The notes below the pieces were generated by a model. That model was not told where the DNA came from. It saw nothing but the letters and a program-made list of their open reading frames with translations, and made no database searches. A DNA stretch of 64,000 bases from Burhinus oedicnemus (taxonomy: Eukaryota; Chordata; Aves; Charadriiformes; Burhinidae): NCBI GenBank assembly GCA_008921705.1, contig VFFE01007789.1:2049285-2113284 (forward strand), given 5' to 3'. Made by a program: the position numbers and the translations under genes. Below are positions 50,918 through 64,000 of this stretch, piece by piece; position 1 is the stretch's first letter, and every line of letters starts with the position of its first letter.

Positions 50918-50937
50918 CCCCCCGCCCGCCCTGCCCC
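50918..50937 (-). other. Canonical G-quadruplex motif (minus strand)
   Basis: On the plus strand CCCCCC-G-CCC-G-CCC-TG-CCCC, so the minus (template) strand carries four G-runs of 3 or more with loops of 1, 1 and 2 nt, a very compact pattern. Confidence 0.6.
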
Positions 50938-52465
50938 AGCCATGTGAAAAGCAGAGTTAATATTTTCTTTTATACAAAAGTTTAGACAAGCTGTAGTTGA
51001 GTGGATTCACCACAGGTCTTTGGAGGCCAAAGGAAAGTAAATGACAAGAAGTGTTAGGGTTTGATTTCCCTTGTGATCCTTTTCCTGTGTCTGTCTTGTG
51101 TCTGGGCTCCCAAGTGCCATTTTTTCAGTTTCTGAGAGATTAAGCTCCTCACATGAATGGAAAAACCTATACTTTGAGTTTATTTAAGTGAAATTTTGCA
51201 GACATCCAAAATTATCTCAGGCCAGGTAGCAAAATGCTTTGAGAGACTTGTTTCCTATACATCAAAGGTAGATTCTATGCACACACGTACCCATGTGGGT
51301 ATATGTATAGATGGTATTTTTGTAGACTTCAGTTTGTCTTGAAGATGCCCATCCATTGACAGATTTAGAAAAATAAAAATGAAATTTAAAAACATTTGAT
51401 AAACCTCCAAATGCCCTCTTTCTGAGCTATTCTGTGATAGGTGAGGATATAATGGGCAAAATTGCATAATTTGCCGCCCTCCCCCCCCACACCATATGTC
51501 CACTAATATTCTTTATGTTTATGAAATATTCAGTGATGGGAAGATGGCAGTATATTGAAACTGTAAATGCCCAAGAACTAGGAATATAAAATGCAGGTCA
51601 GGATAGTCTGTAAATTAATTTGGACCTCATGGAAAAGAGATCAATAATAGCAGATTTTGTCAAGGATACTGACATCTAGTAGACATCCTAACTGCCTGCG
51701 TTATTGCTGTCAAGAATGCTTTAGGTTATTTACCTAGAAACCATATTGCAAAAAAGTGGTAACAGATGATAAGAAGGCACCTTTGTATTGTTTTTTCTCA
51801 AATCATGAGACATTGAATATGCCAATGGCAGTTTAATTCTACTGGCAGAGATGCTATAATTCATTGATTCCTGCTAATATTTGGCTGGAAACTGAGAGAA
51901 TATTATTCAGACAGGAGCAGATCCATGCAGGTCCTTCTTTATAAATAATGAGCTAGTTTCCCTCAGGCTGTTTTGCCAGGATATTTCAACTCTGTCATGC
52001 ATCAGAAGCTATTGTTTAAATGGAATAATAGCTCCGAAGAAAGCCTTACAGCTTGCTACAGTTCTATGTGTTGTTATATTAAACAACATTATCTTTTCAC
52101 TTTGCTCGGAAGGCGGGTTAGATAATGCACAATAAATGTGACTGTTGTCCATTGTTCAATTCTTATTGTTATTGCCCTCATCAGCAGTCCCTGCTGTACC
52201 GCTGTTTCGTGCCAGTTCTAAATTGTGCGGAAATCTTCTAAATCCTTAACATGCACCTTTGCCTAAATTGGTCACTGAATGAGGTAGTGATACGGGATAT
52301 GGGCCTGTCACAGAAAGGCTGTCGTTATGTATATGTAGCCAAGCTTTAGCATTTCAGGGGTAACTCTTGTTTCTTCTCACTTCCAAATTTTTATGGAAGT
52401 TTCACTTAAACCTATTGCATTCTTTTTTAAATAAGTTATCTCATTTTTAAAATTAATGATAATTT

Positions 52466-52537
52466 GAAAAATTCTAGCATGTATGTCTCATCTTACCTCT
52501 TACAAAAATTCTAGCATGTACATGTCTCATCTTACAA
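52466..52537 (+). repeat. Imperfect tandem duplication, unit about 37 nt
   Basis: aaaaattctagcatgta-(ca)-tgtctcatcttac occurs twice, with attctagcat starting at 52471 and 52508. The second copy has a 2-nt insertion. Confidence 0.85.
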
Positions 52538-53480
52538 CCTTCTAAATGCTTTACCTGGAATCTTTTTATATTATTTCAAAAGGCGATATACCTAGCAAGC
52601 TGCAGTTAGTCTATCTCAAATTGGAATAATAAGTTCAGAGGATACATCCAGTTTGGAGTACATGAGCATTTGTATGTATGCTCTAATTCTTCCTGTAGAA
52701 TCCAGATAGTTGTGCTTTATTGTGATAGTATAAGGCACAACCTGAATATCTTAATTTCCTTATGTGCAAAACTATAATCTTACATTTAATGCAATAAGAG
52801 AAATTTTGCGTGGCAGGTTCCATGACTGAAAGCAGGGGTTTGTTACTAGTGGCATTTAATATGTTTATTAATTCAAAGAATTAATGATCACATGCATATA
52901 TTCCAAATACTAATTTACTAGTTCCTCACTTTTATGCTTTGTATCTACCCAGCTTTTCATAATTCTATAATTTGGCTGTAAGCTTATTTAACAAGACTGT
53001 TTAGTCTTTGGTATTTTTGAGTCATTTTTAATTTTTTTCACACCCTTCCTTGAACGCCAAATGAAAATTATATTTCCAATATCATAATCACAGCTTGCTT
53101 TCAAGGCAGTATCTTTAAATGTTAAAAAAACCAAACCTTCTGTGAGGAAAAAATACATAAATTCATATAGGAAGAACATCTTTTACTTGAGAGTTGTGTT
53201 AATAGATGAATCAAGCCTCAGACAGGAACGCACGCAGTGCAGTAACATAGTCAAATTTATGTAAATACTTAGAAAAAACATAGCAGTATATATCAGAAAC
53301 CTAATGTTTTACCTGGTAAGAGGTAAGTTCTAGTGATGATTTCAATGAATCTGTTGTGTGTCCTACAGAAAGAGATTTTAGTAAGATGTTAATTTGCAGG
53401 ATTCTTGACTTGATTCATTTTTATCTGTAATGTTTTTGTTTTCTTAATCCTATTATTTTATATGCGGAAGAGATGTATAA

Positions 53481-53639
<159 letters not shown>

Positions 53640-53886
53640 TAAGTATATTTAAAATCCTTTACCAAATATCAGTGTTTGAAACAATCATAGTTTCAATACT
53701 TTGAAACACCAGCCATCCCAATGAAATCAGATGGAGCAAGAAGGTGAAGAAAGTCACTATATAGTTTTGCATTGAACATTATATTGAATTAAAATTTTAT
53801 GTTTCTTTTCTCAGAAACTTAAAATCTCAAATCTGCAAACCAAAACTGTAGAATATATTGAAAATAGGAAATGGGAAAATGGGAGA

Positions 53887-53934
53887 ATTTTTGTTTGTTT
53901 GTTTGTTTTGGGTTTGTGGTATGGATTTTTTTTC
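53887..53934 (+). repeat. (TTTG)n low-complexity tract
   Basis: Four TTTG units, then ttttgggtttgtgg and a T run. Confidence 0.85.
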
Positions 53935-56172
53935 TTACTAATATGTTACAGTGTGGATATGCCAAGCATCAGCCAAACTAAAGAGCAAATGGAAACCAAA
54001 ACACGTATATTAGGTACAGTAACATTCCAAAGTAGATAGGCACAATATATGATAAACTGTAAAAAAAGGAAGGATAAGAGCTACAGGAGGAATGAGAATA
54101 ATAAAATTAATCCTGTTTTTTTTTATTCACCGTATTATGTCTATGACAGTTACGTCATATCCACTAAGAGTTATTATGTTACCTCCTTGTAAGAAAGTTT
54201 GAGCAGTGTATCACCACTGTCACAACAATTTGTGGTATAACACACAGGTCTTTTAAAATTAGTCTACTTAGTTGCTTTTGTGAACTTACTTTTGTTTCCT
54301 GTGAAAGACTTTGTTTTTTGGGTTTTTTTTGTTTGAAAGAAGTTGATGAGGCTTAGTAAAAAGGTGAAACAAGGAGTGTTGCCACATGAGCAGAGCTGAG
54401 AGAGACAAGTTGTTACCTCTGCCAAGTGCTGCACTGCATAGTGTAGGCTTTCCTTGTTAACCGACAAGAGTTTAGTCATTTCTGCATCGTTTTTTGTCGG
54501 ATAATAAAGATCTGCTCTACTCTCTTACCTGTTTCTTACCACTATACCCTACTGTCTCACTCTATCTTTTTTTTTTTTCTTAACATTTAAATATGAGTAG
54601 CACATACACCGGCAGCTGTTGGGCTGGCTCACGTTTTGATTTTCTCGTGCTCTGGACTTTGATTAGGTAGGAGTAGCAGATATCTGATAAGACATTCTCC
54701 TTTTTAGTCACATCTGGCTGAATATAGTGTTTCCAATTTAGATATACATTATTTCCCCAGGTTCTGGGACAACATTTCCACAAATCCCCAACAAACCAGA
54801 GTGTTTCAACTTTGTAGCCTCTCTGTGAAATCCTATATTCAAGATGACTTTTCAGCTTTTTTTGACTTCTTTTCATGAGGACAGATGAAAACATTTGTGG
54901 TTTTTTAATCAGTTTATTTGCATATGACCTGTAAAAACAATGTTTACTGTTTCCAAATTCACTTTCTCTACACAAAATCTACATGAGAAATGGCTCTGAG
55001 TCCTTATAAGAAGCTTTGTTTTTTCCTAAAAAAGGGCTATACTGTTGCTATAAATGTCACAAGAAGTTTAACAGACTAAATACCTAATGTGACAGGAAAA
55101 ATGCTTTGATATAAGACTTCTCAGGATAAAACAAAAATATTTGGAATACAATATGATTTTAAAAGTTCAGAAACAGTAAAGCATGATTTTTCTGTACTGT
55201 AATCTGAAAACCAAGCTTGTGGCACTTACTGCAAAAGCAGGTGATCTGCTTTGCTACCAGTATAACTGTCATGTTTGTCTAACCCTCCAGGGATTTTTTT
55301 TTGTCTCCTTCTGATAGAAGGATCGTCTCTCCTCAGAGGACCACATGGAATTAGTCCAGACCCACAAACCACAATTTCTAGACTGTGGTTATGTTGGGAT
55401 ATAAAAGGAAATTACAAAATTTAAAAGAAGCTAAAGAAAGTCCTCTGCAAGCTGTTCTCTTGGGATGTACAGTTCCTCTAAAGTATTTTTAGTACCAGAG
55501 GGGTATTTAAGGATCGAGATTAATACCAGGATGTATTATGTATCAGCTGAAGCTTGTATAATTATTCATAGCTTTAACAGGTGGACTTTTTTTTTTTTTT
55601 TTGCTATTGTTTGGGGGTGCCTTTGAATTTGTCATGTTTCCAGAGAATTTATTCTGTTAGTCAATTGATAGTTTCCAGAGGACATTTGCTGGATTGCTGA
55701 CCATTAGAATATCTTTAAGTCTCACAAGAAAGGTGGTACTTTCCTCCATAAGAAAAATGACAGTTTTTTTCAAATATCTTCTTCAGCTTTTCACGATTAA
55801 AATGGGTTTTTTTGCGTTTTATTTTTTTATTTGAAATTCTGTTTTTTCTGCAGAAAACTGTCTCATTGGAAATACTTGTCCAGTTTGTGACTTGTTTTCC
55901 CCAAGTGGATTGGAGTTCTTGATTTAATAGCGTAAAATGGGCTGTAAGCTTGGAACTCTGATCTTCCTCTCTGAAAAGTCATCTATGACACATAAAAGTA
56001 ACTTCTGCAGCGGCTCTGCTTCCTCATTCTGTTACATATTCCAAATCATACATGTGTTTATTATAAATCGTCTGTTAAAATAGTTGTATGGTTTTCATAA
56101 AGAAAAACAAGGCAAGAGAAATCTTAAAAGAACAGTGAATTCAGAGAAAGGGGAGCTATAACTTGAAAGATG

Positions 56173-56226
56173 CTCCCCCCACCCCTAAACAAAACAAAAC
56201 AAAACAAACAAACAAAAAACCCCACC
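56173..56226 (+). repeat. (AAAAC)n C/A-rich tract
   Basis: gctccccccacccctaaac followed by repeated AAAAC/AAAC and ccccacc. One of the few tracts in the orientation opposite to the T/G tracts. Confidence 0.85.
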
Positions 56227-59168
56227 TGAAATGAAGAAGTTGTTGATTAAGCACCATGTCAAATCACATGACAGCACTCACAGAGGATAGCAACGCTATG
56301 CTTAAAGACTGGGCAAATGACTGGATGATAGATTGACAGAGGGACGGGAGGTTCCTGAGTCCCCTTAAGTTAATTTCAGCTGAAAGGGTAATTTCCCTTA
56401 GATGCATATGTGGATCTCACTGGTTGATATTACAGTATTTTAATACCTTAAAAAATTAGATCCCAAACACATCTGGGTGCTTTTGAAAATGTTACCTTTT
56501 TTCTTTTGGAGAAATACTGGAGAAATTAAATTTTTCCCTAATGCCCCAAGACGTACAGGAGTCAAAATAGAAAGGGAAATAGGTAATTTAGCAGGAGGTC
56601 TGTTTTTATTTTACTGCACAGGGTTTAATTCAGGGATAGGTCATTCAAATGTTCCTAGATCATAATTATGAGAATTAAGTGATTAAAAGACATTATGTCA
56701 TTAAGAAAAACAGTTAGAAAAGGGAATATAGGAAGAGTAACAGAAGAGGTAGGGTGGGGAGGCTTAAGAAAAATATCATTCTATTACCAAAAACAGTCTT
56801 CATTTTTAAATGTCATCAGTCTTGCTTTCTTGTTTCTTGTCTGGTGATCCTCTCAATCCTTTTATGCATGGGTGGAGGTGGGTGTGGATGGGTGTGTTTG
56901 AATATTCAACAGGAACAGCTGCTGGATGACCCTGAGAGATGGCCCCATTAGCTGTACGTGCTTTTCCTTGCCTGTGCATTGAATCTTAACAATAAGCAGA
57001 CAGAATTCCAGAGTTCTTCAGGACTTGTTTACACAAAGCACTTAGCTGGAATCTGGTATTGCCTCTCTTTTCATATATAAACTATATAGGAAAAAAATAC
57101 CAACCCATATTCAAAGAACATAAAAATGGCATATTATAATAATCAAAGCTTTATGTGCTTTGGGCATTAAAATGAAAGCCAAAATAAAATTTTAAAAAGC
57201 CTAATGGAATATACTTTATAATTTAATTCATATCCAAAGCTGTGTTCTGTATTTTGGACACTTTTTCTTGTCTATTTTCTTCGGGCAAATAACACCTAAC
57301 AACCAAAGGTTCACGTAGTTCCTTGTGCTGCATGGCAGCACTGGTTTTTAGAGTGGTTTCTTTCCCCTGTATTTAGTGACATGAGGCTTAGAATGTCTCA
57401 GGGCTCCAAGGCTTAACTTGCAGAAACTCTATGTGCCTGATTCATGGTATTGTTCTGTGCATATCTGAACCTGTTAACTTACTCCACATATCTGTGAGGT
57501 GCTTCATATGCTCTTCTTGTGATAGTTGCAAAAAATGCAATCAAGAAGTGCAGTCTCCTCTACAGCCAGTCTTGACTATCTCTATTGTTCAGTGGGATCA
57601 TTTTCTTTCTTGTTTCATCTACTACATTCTCAACAGATGTCAGTATACTCCTCCAGCTTTGGTGACTATTCCATATCTGCGTTTCTCCGTGAAAATATAG
57701 TTCTTCTCCTTCCTGCCCTCCCAAATTAAAAATGAGTCAACAATGTCCATACTTTATGGTTTTTTTCCAGGCCTGCCAGTTGAAAGGGCTGAAAAACTTA
57801 ATTTTTTTCTTTCCCCTCCCGTGTGACAGTTTAGACTTGTCCCCTGCTGACCTTGTCAATGTATTTCTGATTTCTCTAACAGTGAAGAGTAGTTGCATGT
57901 AAGTGATAAATTTTGCTCCTCCTGTTAGTAGTTTCATTTTCTCAATCAACTGCACTTCATATTGCTGGCTATTAAATGGAGGTAGGCCTTCAGCAGATGC
58001 TTTCTCTGAAGAAACCAAAGAGCGTTTCCTGAGAGTGACCACACTACCACAGTCTTTATCACTTCCCTTTGCGTGTGGGAGATGTTTCTCTGAGCAACAC
58101 TCGCCCTGCAAAACCGGGCTGTGCTCCTGACTGTAGCACTGATGTGCTGTATCACTCTGATCAAGTCAGTTTGCTCATAATGTGCTATGCACCCCTGTCT
58201 TAAATCTAAAAGGATCATTTTTACCCGGCTTTGTCAACTAGTCATTTACTTTCAAAGCAAAATGGATGTTACTTGCTTTTTGAGCATTAAGCCTTAATGT
58301 CCCAATGATCTGAATATATATTTGTATAAGCTTTCTGTCTCATTTTGTGTTTGTTTGTAAAGCTAAATTTCTTTGGAAAAACTGGAATGAGAAGCACTCC
58401 TACCTCTTGGAATGATACTAAGTTAGACCTGCATTCTTTAGAATGGCAGATAAACAGAAATTTGCTGTGACTGTGTTCAACTTTGAGTATTATTTAATAC
58501 TATTGAACTTCTGTTTAAAAGAAAAAAGCCCTTCAAAACATATTTTTCTCTTTAATTCTATTGCCATATTAAAAGCAAACTTGAAAATTTACACAAATGC
58601 AGTTATATATTTCATTTTATAATTGTATTCCATATACTTGGTTATATACAAAAGTCAAGGTAAGATTCACATTATTTTACTTATTTGGGTATTTCTCTAG
58701 CTATAGGATTAAGGAAGAAAAATTACAAGAATGTAAGTAAAAGAGAATTAACCTCAAAAAATCTTAACAGGTTTGGGTAAATAGAAACAGATTATTCAAA
58801 CTCAGGTATGACAGTTAATTGGGAAATTTTTCAGGTACTAACAAACAAAAGGTATAAATCTTCTGAAACATGTTATATTATTGCTATTCAAATCACTTTT
58901 AGATAGCCACTGCAAAGCAGGTCCTTCATTGCAAACATACTGGAACTGAATGTACTGGCTTTGCCTCCTGTTCTCCAAAAAACTGAGACTAAGGGAAGGT
59001 GTTACCTTTCACATCATTGTATTACATTTGGACTGGAGCTGAAGAAAGGGTTGATGTAAGACTTCTTAATAAAATAAAGAGCTCTAGTATTTCAAAATTT
59101 CAGAGTTGTCCCCAAGTACACACAGTTGTCCCCCCGTGTATTCATTTGTTCTTGTTTCTCTTTTCTAG

Positions 59169-59295
59169 GAGCTTGAGTTGCCAGAGGATTACCCTGCACA
59201 AAAATCTATTTTTCTCTTTTGTTTGCAACTCTGTTGTAACAATAATTTCACTGACTGCAGTTGCCAACAATCAGGAGTTAGTTGCAACTAATCCA
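59169..59295 (+). CDS. CALCRL: CALCRL coding exon 6: ICL1, TM2 and first part of ECL1
   Basis: 127 nt, completing Lys171 and giving residues 172-213. [12 protein letters not shown] holds ICL1 and the start of TM2 with the class B conserved His (H181). [19 protein letters not shown] is TM2 and [11 protein letters not shown] is ECL1. Acceptor tctcttttctag, donor CCA/GTAAGT, phase 0. Confidence 0.97.
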
Positions 59296-62284
<2,989 letters not shown>

Positions 62285-62345
62285 GTTTTCCACTGATCCC
62301 TGCCTGCATACATGCCGTTGCTAGAAGTTTATATTATAATGACAA
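62285..62345 (+). CDS. CALCRL: CALCRL coding exon 8: TM4 end and start of ECL2
   Basis: A small 61-nt exon completing Gly265, giving residues 266-284 (FPLIPACIHAVARSLYYND) and two bases of Asn285. It completes the GWGFP signature and leads into ECL2. Donor AA/GTAAGT. Confidence 0.96.
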
Positions 62346-62462
62346 GTAAGTAGCATCTCAACTTGCTGTGCAAAATTGATGTATTTTCTTTAAGGGAAAA
62401 AAAGGAATACAACAGATAATAAGATGCCAAATGTTTTTTCTTTCCCTGTTTGTTTTCTCTAG
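62346..62462 (+). other. CALCRL: CALCRL short intron
   Basis: Phase-2 intron of only 117 nt, GTAAGT...gttttctctag. Confidence 0.9.
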
Positions 62463-62529
62463 TTGTTGGATCAGCTCTGATACTCATCTGCTGTACATCA
62501 TCCACGGCCCTATTTGTGCTGCTCTGTTG
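62463..62529 (+). CDS. CALCRL: CALCRL coding exon 9: ECL2 and start of TM5 (last exon in window)
   Basis: 67 nt, completing Asn285 and giving residues 286-307, [18 protein letters not shown] then AALL. C286 pairs with C216 in class B receptors. [11 protein letters not shown] begins TM5. Donor TTG/GTAGGC, phase 0. The next residues expected from the family (VNLFFLLNIVRVL) are not found before position 64000, so the next exon is outside. Confidence 0.95.
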
Positions 62530-64000
62530 GTAGGCATTTTTCAGATAATAATTTGGATTTTTTATTTGTTTTCTGGCTCTTCTTAATGGGCTTACAAAGT
62601 TGGTAAGGGCCTAAAGCTAACATTTAGAGGTCACTGTCATTTGCAGGACTCTCACTTAACCCAGTAGGTGCCTTAGACACACAAGATACAGAGGCCTTGG
62701 CCTTATTAAGGAGCTATACTCCTGGTCCTTTGCAAAACCTGAGTTTCTCAATGTTGATTATCATCCCACTTAAATGCTAGTGACAAGGAAGGACTAAATA
62801 TTACTAGGAATACTGGAGGGCCACGTTCAAATCCTTACTTTAGCTGCCCAGGCCCTTTGCCAGGTTGACCCCATTGTGTCACTGTGCTAATGTGGCCAAA
62901 CAGGTACCAGGCTGGGCCTCACTGAGGTTTGGAAAGAGGACTCTGAATGTCAGGACTGACTGTGGGTGGCAATATGGGATGGAGAGAAACTAGAGCAGGC
63001 CCTTGGGAAAGAACCAGTGGGAAATAGTTCTGCGCATATCTGTGACCGCCCCTGTTCTGATACTAATCTACCAATGTGTGCTTTGGCCACCAGGGTATCG
63101 AAACTTCTCTGCTTCATTAGTCCTCATGAACTCTTAGAGCACAGTGTTCTGCCTTACACTCCAAGTTAATGCCAGCTCTATTACATGAATGTTTGCTGTT
63201 GAAGAGATTAAATTCTAGGTAACTCACTCAAGACTCCACTGTATAAAAATCAATGTTATACTTCAGTTATTCTAGGACTGAATTTAACCTATGAAATTCA
63301 GTCGATAGATTATTGCTAAATAGAAATAGGTGCATAATAAAAGAAAATACTAATATGTACCTACTTACACAACTGTCTACATAATTAATATCTATGAATG
63401 CATAATGCAGGGAATGCTGCAGTGTAGAGGCATTCTATGTGACCTGAATTAGCTGCTGACTATATATATTATATTCATCTCTTTTATTGTAATACAACTT
63501 CAAGCTGATCTAGCAAAGGTATTGTATACATCTGCTGACTTTTCTTACAGCTTTTCAGTTCATGCAAGGAAATTCATTAAGAATGAAAACATTAAGTAAC
63601 TTTTTGGAAATAATTTCAGTTTCTGATCTACATGAACTTTCTTTTCTGTTAAATTGTTAATAAATATTTGCAAAGGTCATTCTCTGCATAGAGAATTCTC
63701 TCTGAAACCCGTTGTATACATCCTGTGGTTCTTGTGACTCCCATTTTCATTGACAGAAAAATTAGCCAGTGAACTTATATTTTGATGATTGTGTTGATAC
63801 CATTACACACCTGAAGTCCTCTGCATGGGAAGCCAGAGGCAATCCCCATAAAATTATTGAGATCCACGGCCCTTGGGGTGTGAATTATTACTGATAATCC
63901 CTCGTCATGTTAGTCAGATCTGCCATATATGTTCATGTAAAGACACTTTAACTAGTGCTCTAGTCTGTAAACTTAAAACCAATTCTAAATCCTTTCAATT
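62530..64000 (+). other. CALCRL: CALCRL intron, truncated by window end
   Basis: AT-rich sequence without a recognised exon. An acceptor-like tttcttacag at about 63541-63550 is followed by sequence that does not encode CALCRL residues, so it is not used as an exon boundary here. Confidence 0.75.

Noticed and set aside
54580..54975. 131-codon minus-strand open frame in a CALCRL intron
   Set aside because: No recognised motif, no exon signals; likely chance.
57737..58218. Two overlapping minus-strand open frames (124 and 90 codons)
   Set aside because: Different frames over the same DNA with no known domain; likely chance.
63541..63610. Acceptor-like tttcttacag near the window end as the next CALCRL exon
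   Set aside because: The downstream sequence does not encode the expected TM5 residues.

Overview
This is vertebrate nuclear DNA, most likely from a bird. It is AT-rich, exons are small islands in long introns, and two CR1-type LINE 3' ends of the avian kind are present (the AATCATAGAAT end with the 'ggttggaagggacc' block near 6.9 kb, and a second family near 36.7 and 37.8 kb). Splice sites at every coding exon I place are GT-AG. The species cannot be named from the sequence.

Layout, all on the + strand for genes: (1) 1-2.87 kb is the 3' end of TFPI (tissue factor pathway inhibitor): the third Kunitz exon, then the terminal exon with the basic C-terminal tail, stop and poly(A) signal. The preceding TFPI intron carries a decayed, unidentified coiled-coil coding remnant on the - strand. 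(2) 2.9-9.2 kb is the intergenic stretch, with one CR1 fragment and, just after it, a cluster of E-boxes followed by a strong CTCF-like motif in a small GC-rich patch. (3) 9.19-9.76 kb is a CpG island with a strong splice donor at its end, the likely promoter and non-coding first exon of CALCRL. (4) 9.76-46.4 kb is the long 5'UTR intron region of CALCRL, with low-complexity T/G tracts, a candidate 27-nt non-coding exon at 41.57 kb, and an assembly problem: a 20-N gap flanked by two apparently identical ~1.1-kb copies. (5) 46.4-62.5 kb holds nine coding exons of CALCRL (calcitonin receptor-like receptor), codons 1-307: signal peptide, the six-cysteine hormone-binding ectodomain, TM1-TM4, ECL2 and the start of TM5. 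The remaining exons (rest of TM5 to the C-terminal tail) lie beyond the window.

TFPI followed in tandem by CALCRL is the arrangement known from human chromosome 2q32, so this is conserved synteny. TFPI is a secreted inhibitor of the factor VIIa/tissue factor and Xa steps of coagulation. CALCRL with a RAMP partner is the CGRP/adrenomedullin receptor. Both are strongly expressed in endothelium in mammals. No bacterial-type operon, CRISPR array, tRNA, rRNA or intact transposon was seen. I did not find a wholly new biological system; the best leads are the candidate TFPI/CALCRL boundary element, the candidate micro-exon with a predicted upstream ORF, the antisense coiled-coil relic, and the false duplication.
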